64,000 nucleotides of DNA from Sphingobacterium sp. SGG-5 (GTDB lineage Bacteria; Bacteroidota; Bacteroidia; Sphingobacteriales; Sphingobacteriaceae): assembly GCF_011043525.1 (NCBI RefSeq), contig NZ_JAAKGO010000007.1, positions 1 through 64,000 on the forward strand, written 5' to 3'. Position 1 is the first letter of the stretch. Every line of letters begins with the position of its first letter. This document shows, piece by piece, positions 52,656 through 61,459 of the stretch. Under the pieces are notes generated by a model. It worked only from the letters and a program-made list of their open reading frames with translations. It searched no databases and was not told where the DNA came from. Position numbers and translations under genes: made by a program.

Positions 52656-55124
52656 TTATTCGACTGCTACCAGACTAATATCATCTAAATGCACGATCGA
52701 TTGCAACGTTTTACCATTCGCCGCATCCCACCCAGTCTGCAAAGCGATAAAAACCGCACTGGTCTCAAAACTTTTCCCCGGATTAGAGGCAATAATAGCC
52801 GGTAAGTCCAGAACAATAGAAAACTCGCTCCAATCCTCGTTTTGTACCAGAGGTACCTCTACCGAATAAGTAGAGTTAGTCTGTGGTGCCGCTCCTGTGG
52901 AAGATATAATCCCCACCTGCAGACTATTCGCCGTGTTATCGATACCCCGATATTGAAAATCCCTTTGCGCATAAAACGTGAGCTTGTATTTTTTTGTATC
53001 ATCTAGCGATATTCTTTGTGCGAGATTATGATAGAACCAGTTATTGGCCGTCGCATTAGATGTACTTCCACCGATATTATGAAGCACTATCGAATTGGTT
53101 CCTGAATGTGCCTTCGCATTGTCAACATATATTCGGCATTGACTCTGGGTGGTACCGCGCTCAAACCACACGTATTGATCAATCGGCGTAGCCGGTGCCG
53201 TGGGACTCGTAGTCCGTGACGTAGCATCAAAAAAGCCCTGACAATTTAATAGCGCGGGATATACCACCTCATAGACTGATTCTGTCAATGCCACCGGCTC
53301 CACAGCTTCTTCAAAACTGCCGTTTTGTATAACGTTGCCCGGCACATGCCACTCTTCTGGATCGGTCGGTATTTCAACCACTTCAGGAAAGACTATATTG
53401 CCTTTATATTTTTCAACAAATCGCTTGGTAGCTAACCAAAATCCATGATTTTCACTCCATGCCGTGTTACCGATACTGCTCATGACCACACCATCGCACA
53501 TTTTGAAAGCTGCTTCCAACATGATTTCCCATGTAGATTCTTTAATCGGTTTATAATAATCCACAAAATTCACAGCCTGATTAAAATAATCGGTGTAGAA
53601 ATATGCATAGACTGGTTTATTGGGATTATTACGTTTCGCTTCTTTTATCGTCAGATAAAACTCCTTTTTCCATAAGGCGATCTCATCATCTACAATATAG
53701 GATGCAGGAACCAAATAGTCCGCATATTCGCGCAACGGACGGGTGGGTATGACAGCGCTTTGCATCCAACCGGCTGTATTGACATAAAAATTACCATTGG
53801 TCACACGCAGGCCACTCAAACTGGTAGGAGCAACAAAAGCAAAGCCGAGCTCACTCTCCGTGTTCTTACTTCGAAATGTATTTTTAACTGTTTCGTAGCG
53901 GGAGATCATCGCCGCTGGGTCTCTCGAGCGATCACCAATCCAAGTTCCACCGGTAATACACACTGGAATATGCGGACTTCGCTTCATCTCCTGTGCCAAA
54001 GCCTCCACTTTCCCAAGGTCAGGCACCTGTATCCCACCTGAAATGCCAGCACTGATATCTGCTTCTTTCACCAACCGAATAGGATGAAGACCGTAGGAAA
54101 TAAGGTTTGGCGTACCGGGATAGTTTATAGAAGAGAATATTTTGAATGCTTTATTCGGATTATCCATAATAATCCGTTCCGGCTCCGCCTTGGGTTGTGA
54201 CAAATCTGCTTGATGTGCAGTTATAAAATTTTTTGTTTCATTCCAGATCGCCTGGATACGAGCATCATTCCAATGTAACGTATTTTCTTCTCCATCTGTT
54301 TTGCCAGACCAGATAATAGCACCGTCACATCTTTCATACACCGCCTCTAATAATTGTCCCCAAATTTCAGGACTAATCACTTCCCGCTTGTAAGGACTAT
54401 CGGGTTTATCGTAGTATTGCGGCCAGATATATACAACGATCTTTTTATCGGCATTGTGCTTTCGTATCTCTTTGACAGTAATGTCTAAATCTCTAATCCA
54501 AGATTCAATATCAGGCTCTGCAATATACGCTACAGGCATAATTACATCGGACACCCCAACGGTCTTCCAGCGCTTTACATTATACTCTTTCCAATTTTCA
54601 ATAATTGTCGCGTCATCCCATTTATCTTTATTGTAATAACGATAGACACAAAGTGCGGAAGTGGCTATCGCATAATTGCCAATTTTCACGATTGTATTTT
54701 TCGCTCTAAAAACATCAAACATTGTATTAAACCGATCATACATCTCTTGCTCATCAATACTACTGGCACCAAACCAATCTTCAATATCTGTCGACACCAT
54801 GACATGAGGAAATTCAGCAGCCAACTCGGCTTGAATATTAATTTTATCCATATCCAGAACGACCCTATTCGCATCCGACGGATCCGTTTTCGTAAGTGCA
54901 GTTTCATACATCAAATAAACGGGTAGTAACCCCTCTGCCATTAAATCAGGTTTTCCAGGATAAGCCATAGCGTCATAAAGCGCAAATTTAGTCTTGACCT
55001 CTTCCTCGGTCGGAGTTTCTACAACCTTATCTTCCTTCTCGGGTACAGCTTTTTTACAGGAGAAGAATAAAGAGCCCATAGCCAAAGCTAAAAGCAAAAA
55101 AATGATATTTACTTTCGGTTTCAT
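52656..55124 (-). CDS. tandem TIM-barrel-like lipoprotein with C-terminal carbohydrate-binding-like domain
   Basis: An 822-residue lipoprotein (lipobox FFSC, Cys23). Two homologous halves follow: about 46-305 (DAMAYPGKPDLMAEGLLPVY to IWNETKNFITAH) and about 328-575 (SSINYPGTPNLISYGLHPIR to WLATKRFVEKY). Each has a matching AFKMCDGVVMSS/AVYERCDGAIIWS strand near its end. The first half has STDIEDW with a D-x-E pair (Asp113, Glu115), loosely like hyaluronidase-type barrels; the second reads ITGGTWIGD there and has lost it. Residues about 595-822 form a jelly-roll CBM-like domain (NVIQNGSFEE to IVHLDDISLVAVE). The family was not recognised; a glycosidase role is inferred from GH20 next door. Confidence 0.68.
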   Translation of the reverse strand: MKPKVNIIFLLLALAMGSLFFSCKKAVPEKEDKVVETPTEEEVKTKFALYDAMAYPGKPDLMAEGLLPVYLMYETALTKTDPSDANRVVLDMDKINIQAELAAEFPHVMVSTDIEDWFGASSIDEQEMYDRFNTMFDVFRAKNTIVKIGNYAIATSALCVYRYYNKDKWDDATIIENWKEYNVKRWKTVGVSDVIMPVAYIAEPDIESWIRDLDITVKEIRKHNADKKIVVYIWPQYYDKPDSPYKREVISPEIWGQLLEAVYERCDGAIIWSGKTDGEENTLHWNDARIQAIWNETKNFITAHQADLSQPKAEPERIIMDNPNKAFKIFSSINYPGTPNLISYGLHPIRLVKEADISAGISGGIQVPDLGKVEALAQEMKRSPHIPVCITGGTWIGDRSRDPAAMISRYETVKNTFRSKNTESELGFAFVAPTSLSGLRVTNGNFYVNTAGWMQSAVIPTRPLREYADYLVPASYIVDDEIALWKKEFYLTIKEAKRNNPNKPVYAYFYTDYFNQAVNFVDYYKPIKESTWEIMLEAAFKMCDGVVMSSIGNTAWSENHGFWLATKRFVEKYKGNIVFPEVVEIPTDPEEWHVPGNVIQNGSFEEAVEPVALTESVYEVVYPALLNCQGFFDATSRTTSPTAPATPIDQYVWFERGTTQSQCRIYVDNAKAHSGTNSIVLHNIGGSTSNATANNWFYHNLAQRISLDDTKKYKLTFYAQRDFQYRGIDNTANSLQVGIISSTGAAPQTNSTYSVEVPLVQNEDWSEFSIVLDLPAIIASNPGKSFETSAVFIALQTGWDAANGKTLQSIVHLDDISLVAVE

Positions 55125-55172
55125 AATATTAAAAGTTTAATAAAAGATTGTTAATATTTAGTTTTACCAGTA

Positions 55173-56729
55173 TTATTTCATCGGCTCACTTCGCCTTCTA
55201 AAATCGAGGAAATCGAAGTAATAGACGTTATCTTTTTCGTATAGCAGATAATGCATTTGCACCCTGTCTTTGAACGTATCGAAATCTTTGTTAGCAACCT
55301 GTGTCCAACACGCCTCTGCCAACGCAGCTATCCGAGGAAAAAGCATATAATCCAGTCGTTGTGCAGACTTGATCCGCTCCGTCCATACATTTCCCTGAAT
55401 GCCTAATATATGCTTCATTTCCTCGGGACTCACATGATATACTTCCGGTGAAAAATCATATATTCTCTCCACCGAGTTTACACCAAAACGTTTATAATCA
55501 GGACCATACATTTGAAGCGAATCTTGCACATAATCAAAATACATGGGAGCCCGAGGGCACATGACGATATCCATTTTTTTATCGAGTGCTGTCCGAAGCT
55601 GTTCGGGTCTTGTATGCCTCCACCAAAACACGATAGGGTTGACGTCCGTGTCATTGCTTACCACTTCGTCCCAGCCCAATACTCGATTGTTTAAATTTTT
55701 TATCGAGTCTGCCATTCGCTGAAAAAAATACAATTCTACCTCTTTCAGGTCTTTCAATCCATTTTCTTTCATCAATGACGCAACCTCTGGCAATTCAGTC
55801 CATTTTTCGTTACCATAGTGTACCTCATCACCTCCGATATGGATCATTTGAGAGGGGAATAGCGCATCTACTTCCCGCAGAATATCCGACAGAAAACTAT
55901 ACGTTTCTTCTTTCCCAGGATTGAATGTAAAGTCCGGATGCGCCTTCGAACCACCACCACTAAATTCCGGATAAGCCCTAACAGCCGCAGCCGCATGACC
56001 CGGCATATCGATCTCGGGGACAATTTCAATAAAGCGTGCTTTCCCATAAGCCACGATTTCGAGGATATCTTTTTGCGAATAATAGGTTACCGGTGCAAAG
56101 GGATCGGAAAAATTCCCAATGCCACCGACGAGCGCTAATTTCGGATATTTCTTAATCGCGATCCGCCACCCCTGCGAATCTGTCAAATGCCAGTGTAGCC
56201 GATTGAGCTTATAAAAAGCCATCCAATCCAAAATCTGTTTGATTTTATCTTTACCAAAGAAATGTCTGGATTCATCGATCATAATGCCTCTCCATCCAAA
56301 ACGAGGCTCATCAGCGATCCTTACGCCCTTCAACCGGAAACCGTTTTTCTCCGCAGCAGACGCGATTTGAAGAAAAGAGTTTATGCCATAAAAGAGCCCG
56401 GCTTCATGACTTGCTTTAATTGTAATGCCGCCATTTTTAATATCAATTGTATAGGCCTCATTTGGCAATTTCGACGCGTGTTCCAAAACCACACGAATAG
56501 TATTAGCGCCAGTAGAGTTACCTTCTTGAGCTGTGATACCTGTCAATTGAAATAATTTGGATTGCAACGATGCCCCCATATCTGTTCCAATCCCCGCTAT
56601 CTGTGTATGATCATTTAATACAAAAACATCATCCGTGACCTCACATTTTTGCGGATAAGGGATAATCGGACAACCCAAGCCTATCTGGATCCATGCGCAT
56701 AGAACCAATAAACACAAAACCTTCATCAT
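55173..56729 (-). CDS. GH20 beta-N-acetylhexosaminidase
   Basis: A 518-residue exported enzyme with signal peptide (MMKVLCLLVLCAW). GH20b-like N-terminal domain at about 25-140, then the catalytic barrel with FGWRGIMIDESRHF, LNRLHWHLTDSQGWRI (175-190), VPEIDMPGHAAAAV, and the catalytic pair Asp301-Glu302 in HIGGDEVHYG. Later motifs are LGWDEVVS, VFWWRHT and GNVWTE. GH20 enzymes release terminal GlcNAc or GalNAc by substrate-assisted catalysis. The chain is somewhat short for secreted GH20 enzymes and lacks an added C-terminal domain. With its neighbours it suggests that PUL 5 handles N-acetylhexosamine-containing glycans. Confidence 0.95.
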   Translation of the reverse strand: MMKVLCLLVLCAWIQIGLGCPIIPYPQKCEVTDDVFVLNDHTQIAGIGTDMGASLQSKLFQLTGITAQEGNSTGANTIRVVLEHASKLPNEAYTIDIKNGGITIKASHEAGLFYGINSFLQIASAAEKNGFRLKGVRIADEPRFGWRGIMIDESRHFFGKDKIKQILDWMAFYKLNRLHWHLTDSQGWRIAIKKYPKLALVGGIGNFSDPFAPVTYYSQKDILEIVAYGKARFIEIVPEIDMPGHAAAAVRAYPEFSGGGSKAHPDFTFNPGKEETYSFLSDILREVDALFPSQMIHIGGDEVHYGNEKWTELPEVASLMKENGLKDLKEVELYFFQRMADSIKNLNNRVLGWDEVVSNDTDVNPIVFWWRHTRPEQLRTALDKKMDIVMCPRAPMYFDYVQDSLQMYGPDYKRFGVNSVERIYDFSPEVYHVSPEEMKHILGIQGNVWTERIKSAQRLDYMLFPRIAALAEACWTQVANKDFDTFKDRVQMHYLLYEKDNVYYFDFLDFRRRSEPMK

Positions 56730-56743
56730 AATTTCTTCTTTAT

Positions 56744-58720
56744 CTATTTTATAGTAAATATCCCACTTCCTATACTTGGCAGACGTAATTTGAGGGTTTC
56801 TCCTTCTATCGTAGAAGCGATCTGTCCTTGCACACTTTGCGTTATCGCCATACCTGCAGGCAATCTGACGCTGATTTCCCGTTCTTCGTAAAATGGGTTT
56901 GCGATTAAGAGATGATGCCTCCCTTCATATTCGATACAACTTATTTCTATGCCATTCCGCTCTAACACCTCTACAGAACATGCTTTACCATGTAAAAGCA
57001 TTGGAAATAACGCCGTAATCTCTTCCGACATTGTCACGATGTCTGGCCATAGCTTGTTGAAATTATCATAATTTAATTCCTTCTGCCGAGGCCACCGTTC
57101 TTGAAAAAGGTCATAATATGAATAGAACAGAATTCCTTTAGCTCCGTGGATAAGGGCTTGATAACATTGGTTTCTCAGCTCATCCAGGTCAGGTGGATTG
57201 GGTTTTCTTTCTTTTTGATATACCGCCCAGTCCATCGACTGCAACACAGCCCAATGTCCCCGGGTATTGTGCGTAGCTTTAAGCCCTGCTTTTACACGAG
57301 TTGAGGTTAAAGCCAGATCCGCCCTTCCTACCGGATACGGATCCGTTGCAATAATATCCCCATTATAATAATACTTCTCCAACATTCTGTAGCCATCGTA
57401 ATAGTGTACTTGCAATGTCGGATGATGGGGATCTATTTTTCTCACCTCTTCATACAGCTCCTCTATCTTGGGTATCCATTCGGGCAACAATTCGTCTACC
57501 GTATACCATGCCAACAGCGCTGGTTTATGTTTGATAGTATTGACATAGTCTCTCGCCACATCCAAGGGTTTTCTTTTGCCTAACTTTAATGGACGTCCTT
57601 CGTAGAAATCTTTAATAGAATAAATAACATTCAGATCGTACTTCGCTGCTTTATCCAAATATTCCTCATACTTCGTGTTATGTCCATAACCGTACGATAG
57701 GATCGTGTTAAATCCAGCCTTCTTAATTCTATCTAAATGCTCATCATCCGGATGGCCGATATAAAATCCAAACGGGAATATTCTTTTCCCACCCTTGATG
57801 GTATATCCCTCTTTGTCAATATAGACAGCTGGCCAACTTCTGACGACCTCTATCTTATGTGTTCTTGAAAAAGAAGTGTTGGCTACCCGGCTGCTATAGC
57901 CCCCCGTCAATGTATAATCCCCTTCCCCAAGCTTTCGCTTTGGCGCAAAAGTTAAAACCGTATCCACAGCCGAAGCCGGTAGTTTAAAACGGAACTTCTC
58001 TATCGTTTTGTTGACTACATTTTTGAGGTCGTAGCTTACTTCTATTTCTGCTGGGTTGTCGTCATAATAGGCTCGGTTGATGACAATTCGCTCGCTAAAA
58101 ACCTGTTCACCGGCTTCCTGTATCATCCCACGATAATGCGGTTTCATCAAGAAAGCTTCAATAAATTGTGGTTTTTCCAGACGTAAAGAAATATCATCAA
58201 ACCAAGCTTCCCCAGCCACCCCACCATATAGGCCAACACCTATCGACACATAGGCTGCATTAATCGGTACGGTATATTCGCCGGAAAGCTCTTTCCAATC
58301 GAACGTACCAAGCCCGGATAATTTCGGGTATCTTCCGCCGATCAATTTATCAAATTCATCATAGGCCTGGATGTATATTCGAGCCCCGTTAGAAGATTTC
58401 TTTTCGACATCTGCCGACAGATTGCGCCCTCTGACCTTGGCTGTAAAATAGACAGAAGATCCCGGTGCGATCTCAAGCTGTTGGGAAGCTCCCGGAGATT
58501 TCTTCTGTGTATCATCGTTATGAATATACAGTGAGGAACCCGATTGATATCCGTTCGTCGTATCAAGCGTCGCACCCCGCACGAGTTTCCAATCACTATC
58601 GCCCTTTTCAAAACTTCCATTTTCCATCACATTAGGACCTAATCGCGATTCGATGCTAGACTGCCCGTATGATACAAATAGAAAAGCGGTAAATAAAAAA
58701 CATAAAGTTATTTTCTCCAC
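56744..58720 (-). CDS. jelly-roll plus TIM-barrel glycosidase-like exported protein
   Basis: A 658-residue exported protein with signal peptide ending near SYGQ. An N-terminal CBM4_9-like jelly roll (about 29-182, NVMENGSFEKGDSDW to AWFDDISLRLEK) is followed by an Ig-like domain (about 200-295) and a TIM barrel (about 298-590: FPFGFYIGHPDDEHLDRI, LLAWYTVDELLPEW, IIATDPYPVGR, WAVLQSMDW). Asp409-Glu410 in WYTVDEL is a possible acid/base site. A small beta-sandwich ends the chain. The fold suggests clan-A-like glycosidases (GH2/GH42-type), but the family is not certain. Gaps of 2 nt and 14 nt to its neighbours put it in the PUL 5 operon. Confidence 0.75.
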   Translation of the reverse strand: MEKITLCFLFTAFLFVSYGQSSIESRLGPNVMENGSFEKGDSDWKLVRGATLDTTNGYQSGSSLYIHNDDTQKKSPGASQQLEIAPGSSVYFTAKVRGRNLSADVEKKSSNGARIYIQAYDEFDKLIGGRYPKLSGLGTFDWKELSGEYTVPINAAYVSIGVGLYGGVAGEAWFDDISLRLEKPQFIEAFLMKPHYRGMIQEAGEQVFSERIVINRAYYDDNPAEIEVSYDLKNVVNKTIEKFRFKLPASAVDTVLTFAPKRKLGEGDYTLTGGYSSRVANTSFSRTHKIEVVRSWPAVYIDKEGYTIKGGKRIFPFGFYIGHPDDEHLDRIKKAGFNTILSYGYGHNTKYEEYLDKAAKYDLNVIYSIKDFYEGRPLKLGKRKPLDVARDYVNTIKHKPALLAWYTVDELLPEWIPKIEELYEEVRKIDPHHPTLQVHYYDGYRMLEKYYYNGDIIATDPYPVGRADLALTSTRVKAGLKATHNTRGHWAVLQSMDWAVYQKERKPNPPDLDELRNQCYQALIHGAKGILFYSYYDLFQERWPRQKELNYDNFNKLWPDIVTMSEEITALFPMLLHGKACSVEVLERNGIEISCIEYEGRHHLLIANPFYEEREISVRLPAGMAITQSVQGQIASTIEGETLKLRLPSIGSGIFTIK

Positions 58721-58722
58721 AC

Positions 58723-59622
58723 TTATTCCTCCTCAATTGTTAAATGGATTTCCCGGATAATCTCTTGCTCACCATACACGCTTTGATTCTTTGCCACGAA
58801 TGTCACCGTATATTCTCCCGGTTCGGTATAAATGTGATACAGCGGCTCTATCGTACCGGTCAATGTTTTGAGGGCAATACCTTTATCCGGAGCTATCGAC
58901 GCTAGATTTAAAGCCTTCGTAATAACCCAGTCTTCGTTTGAATCTTCATTCGCATTAGCGCCCAGCCACAATTCATTAGGCTGTATACGCCATTTCCTAG
59001 CATCTCCCTCCACACTATGCTGCAACCATCCGGCTTGGGACATATCTCCGACAATAGGATACGCGACATTATCTTCATCATAGGTATTCAATACGAAATC
59101 CATAATTGTCCAGGTTTTTTGCGCCTGACTAGTGTGCCCTATACCCACATATTTAAAAGCCAGGTGGATCTGCGGGAAGTCGATAAAATCGGATAAATCG
59201 ACATCTCCCGAAGGAAGATGATCGGGTCCCGTCATCGTGAAGAATGCCCGATCAGAGATATCCTGCCAATCGGCTGCCTGGATACGCTCTGTATTCATTG
59301 TCCCATCAAAGTCTGTTGCAATCAAAAGGCTTAGGTTCCTCTCTGGTGGTCCAAAGCGACCACGGCTCGTAAAGTTGAGGATCGGTTTTGCGCCGTCGAC
59401 CTGCGTTCTAAATCTATGCCTATATTCCTGACCTTTATCGCCCGAATAATACGTGACGTATGCTGCATCACCCGAGAAAATAAAATGAACCGTATCGTCA
59501 ACATTATAGGATAGTTTCTCCGTTTTGGCATCGAATGTAGGCGACATCACTTCTATATCGTTGTCACAGGACGATGTGATAACGATAACTGCTGTCACAA
59601 ATAGTAATATAATATTTTTCAT
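58723..59622 (-). CDS. DUF5017 surface lipoprotein (putative glycan-binding protein)
   Basis: A 299-residue lipoprotein (lipobox TSSC, Cys19). DUF5017 features: VHFIFSGDAAYVTYYSGDKG, LLIATDFDGTMNTERIQAAD, IHLAFKYVGI and the end strand GEYTVTFVAKNQSVYGEQEI. It is the first gene after SusD in PUL 5, as 7576-8544 is in PUL 1. A surface glycan-binding role follows from family and position. Confidence 0.8.
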   Translation of the reverse strand: MKNIILLFVTAVIVITSSCDNDIEVMSPTFDAKTEKLSYNVDDTVHFIFSGDAAYVTYYSGDKGQEYRHRFRTQVDGAKPILNFTSRGRFGPPERNLSLLIATDFDGTMNTERIQAADWQDISDRAFFTMTGPDHLPSGDVDLSDFIDFPQIHLAFKYVGIGHTSQAQKTWTIMDFVLNTYDEDNVAYPIVGDMSQAGWLQHSVEGDARKWRIQPNELWLGANANEDSNEDWVITKALNLASIAPDKGIALKTLTGTIEPLYHIYTEPGEYTVTFVAKNQSVYGEQEIIREIHLTIEEE

Positions 59623-59639
59623 TTGAATAAATCTGTTTT

Positions 59640-61454
59640 TTAATACCCTGGGTTTTGTGTTAATAAACCATTTAGTGAGATATCATTTTGAGGAATTGGT
59701 AAAAGCGTATGTTTGGATTTGTCAAAATTGTCAAAACTCAAAGAGACGTATTTGTACGCTTCTTGTTCATGAGCCTTTATCCAAGCGCCCACCTCCTTCA
59801 ATTTGGTCTCCAACAGTCCCCAACGAATGAGGTCATATTTTCGCAAGCCCTCGAAACATAACTCTCTGGACCTTTCTTCTTGCAAAGCTTCCATAAAGTC
59901 ATCATCATTGATATTTTTCAAATCAGCATCATCAGGCAAAGTCAACTCCGGAGATAAAACGGCTCCCGTCCCTCCTCCTCCAGTTACTGTTATTACCGGC
60001 AAAGAGGTAAACTTTCGTCCCGGATTAGTGATGGTTATGGTGGTTATCTCGCCATCGACTTGCGTAGCCGTGGCTGTCGCCCCCTCTCCACCACCTCCAG
60101 TTATCGTTATTGTCGGATTACTTGTATAGCCTGTGCCACCATTCACGATATGGATAGATTTAATGCTTTCCGAAATCTCACCTCCTCCGTTCAGATATTT
60201 ACCGTAACCTCTTCGTCTTACGTCATTTAAGGCTACATAAGCGTCATTCGTGGGGCTTTGATTATTCACCTGATAATCTGCTTCCGCAAACATGAGTAAG
60301 ACATCTGAGTAACGTAGAAGCGGATAATTTTGTGGTGTATTTTGATTTAACTTGGGCAACGCTGTTTCTTCTTCTCTTCTCCACTTTCCCGGATACCGCC
60401 GTGATGTCACTGTGGATAAAAAGAAAATCTTGTCACCATCCTCATTATAATAAAACGGAGCAATAGCTCGATCTCGTCGTAAATCCCCCGCTTTATACCG
60501 ATCATATAAGGTATGAGTAGTGGCATTAAAACCATAAGCCGTACCTATATCTGGGTTCGTCGAACGTATCCCAAGCCAAGACCCTACTTGCCCATGTTCA
60601 TAAATACCTGTCACTGCAAATTCCACTTCCCAGATACTTTCCTTGTTATCATATTTGTCCTGGGCATAGTTTATAAATACCTGATCATAAGAAGGATTTA
60701 ATCGATGACCTGCTTCCGTGTCGTCTATCACCTTTTTCGCCCAGGACCTCGCATCTTCATACTTTTCGGTCTTCATTAGCGGGTATCCCGCCCAATACAG
60801 GTACACCCGCGCTAAAACACCACGAACAGCAGATTTCGTTACCCGACCAGCGCCGTCGTATTCCTCTATTGGCATGACCAGCTCTTCGGCTTGTTTCATA
60901 TCACTGGTGATCTGCTCATATACCAAATTGGCGGGCGTCCGCTCGATAGCATTGCCTTCTACCGAAGTTACCGTATTCAAAATCAAGGGTACATCGCCCC
61001 AATTGCTCACCAATAGAAAATAATAATACGCCCTTAGAAACAAGGCTTCACCTTTTATGTATTTTCGTCTGGTCTCATCCATCACCGGTCTATCGACATT
61101 CTCCAGTACCAAGTTGGCCCGGGAGATCCCCTCATATAGGGTCGTCCACATCGCTAACACGTCTGGATCTGAAGAAGTCAAATTATAGACTTGTGGGCCC
61201 GTCGTCCGGCTGCTACTATAATTGAACCCTTCATCAGCCTCGGTTGCCATTCGAACCTGTATCGTATATCCATATACCGAGCCCCTTCCCAAAGGATCGT
61301 AAGCGGCAACCAAAGCGGCATAAATTTGCGATTCCTTATCAAATACGGCTTCCGGATCCATCTTGTCTAATGGCATCGTATCTAAAAATTTGCCGCAGGA
61401 AACCAATAAACTGACAAATATTACTGTAGAAATATAGATTTTAATTTTTTCCAT
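59640..61454 (-). CDS. RagB/SusD lipoprotein with inserted Gly-rich beta-repeat module
   Basis: A 604-residue SusD protein (lipobox LLVSC, Cys20, then GKFLDTMPLDKMDPEAVF). Family segments: FLRAYYYFLLVSNWGDVPLI, ARVYLYWAGYPL, LLRYSDVLLMFAEADYQVN, EERSRELCFEGLRKYDLIRW and final LLTQNPGY. Between NDVRRRGYGKY and DDDFMEALQEERSREL about 78 extra residues (428-505) are inserted, absent from the closely related PUL 1 SusD. It starts 5 nt after the SusC stop. Confidence 0.94.
   Translation of the reverse strand: MEKIKIYISTVIFVSLLVSCGKFLDTMPLDKMDPEAVFDKESQIYAALVAAYDPLGRGSVYGYTIQVRMATEADEGFNYSSSRTTGPQVYNLTSSDPDVLAMWTTLYEGISRANLVLENVDRPVMDETRRKYIKGEALFLRAYYYFLLVSNWGDVPLILNTVTSVEGNAIERTPANLVYEQITSDMKQAEELVMPIEEYDGAGRVTKSAVRGVLARVYLYWAGYPLMKTEKYEDARSWAKKVIDDTEAGHRLNPSYDQVFINYAQDKYDNKESIWEVEFAVTGIYEHGQVGSWLGIRSTNPDIGTAYGFNATTHTLYDRYKAGDLRRDRAIAPFYYNEDGDKIFFLSTVTSRRYPGKWRREEETALPKLNQNTPQNYPLLRYSDVLLMFAEADYQVNNQSPTNDAYVALNDVRRRGYGKYLNGGGEISESIKSIHIVNGGTGYTSNPTITITGGGGEGATATATQVDGEITTITITNPGRKFTSLPVITVTGGGGTGAVLSPELTLPDDADLKNINDDDFMEALQEERSRELCFEGLRKYDLIRWGLLETKLKEVGAWIKAHEQEAYKYVSLSFDNFDKSKHTLLPIPQNDISLNGLLTQNPGY
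59940..60173 (-). other. inserted two-copy GGGGxGA beta-repeat module inside SusD
   Basis: Residues about 428-505 of the PUL 5 SusD hold two tandem copies of a beta-repeat: GGTGYTSNPTITITGGGGEG and GRKFTSLPVITVTGGGGTGA, joined by a TATATQVDGEITTITITNP segment. The repeats are also visible at DNA level (CCTCCAGTTA near 59985 and 60103). Such repeats are known from other surface and secreted proteins. They sit in a loop of the SusD fold and do not break the reading frame. Confidence 0.75.
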
Positions 61455-61459
61455 GTTAC

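Noticed and set aside
52656..55124. GH18 chitinase assignment for the tandem-barrel protein
   Set aside because: No DxxDxDxE motif is present in either half; the D-x-E in the first half is only suggestive of other barrel families.
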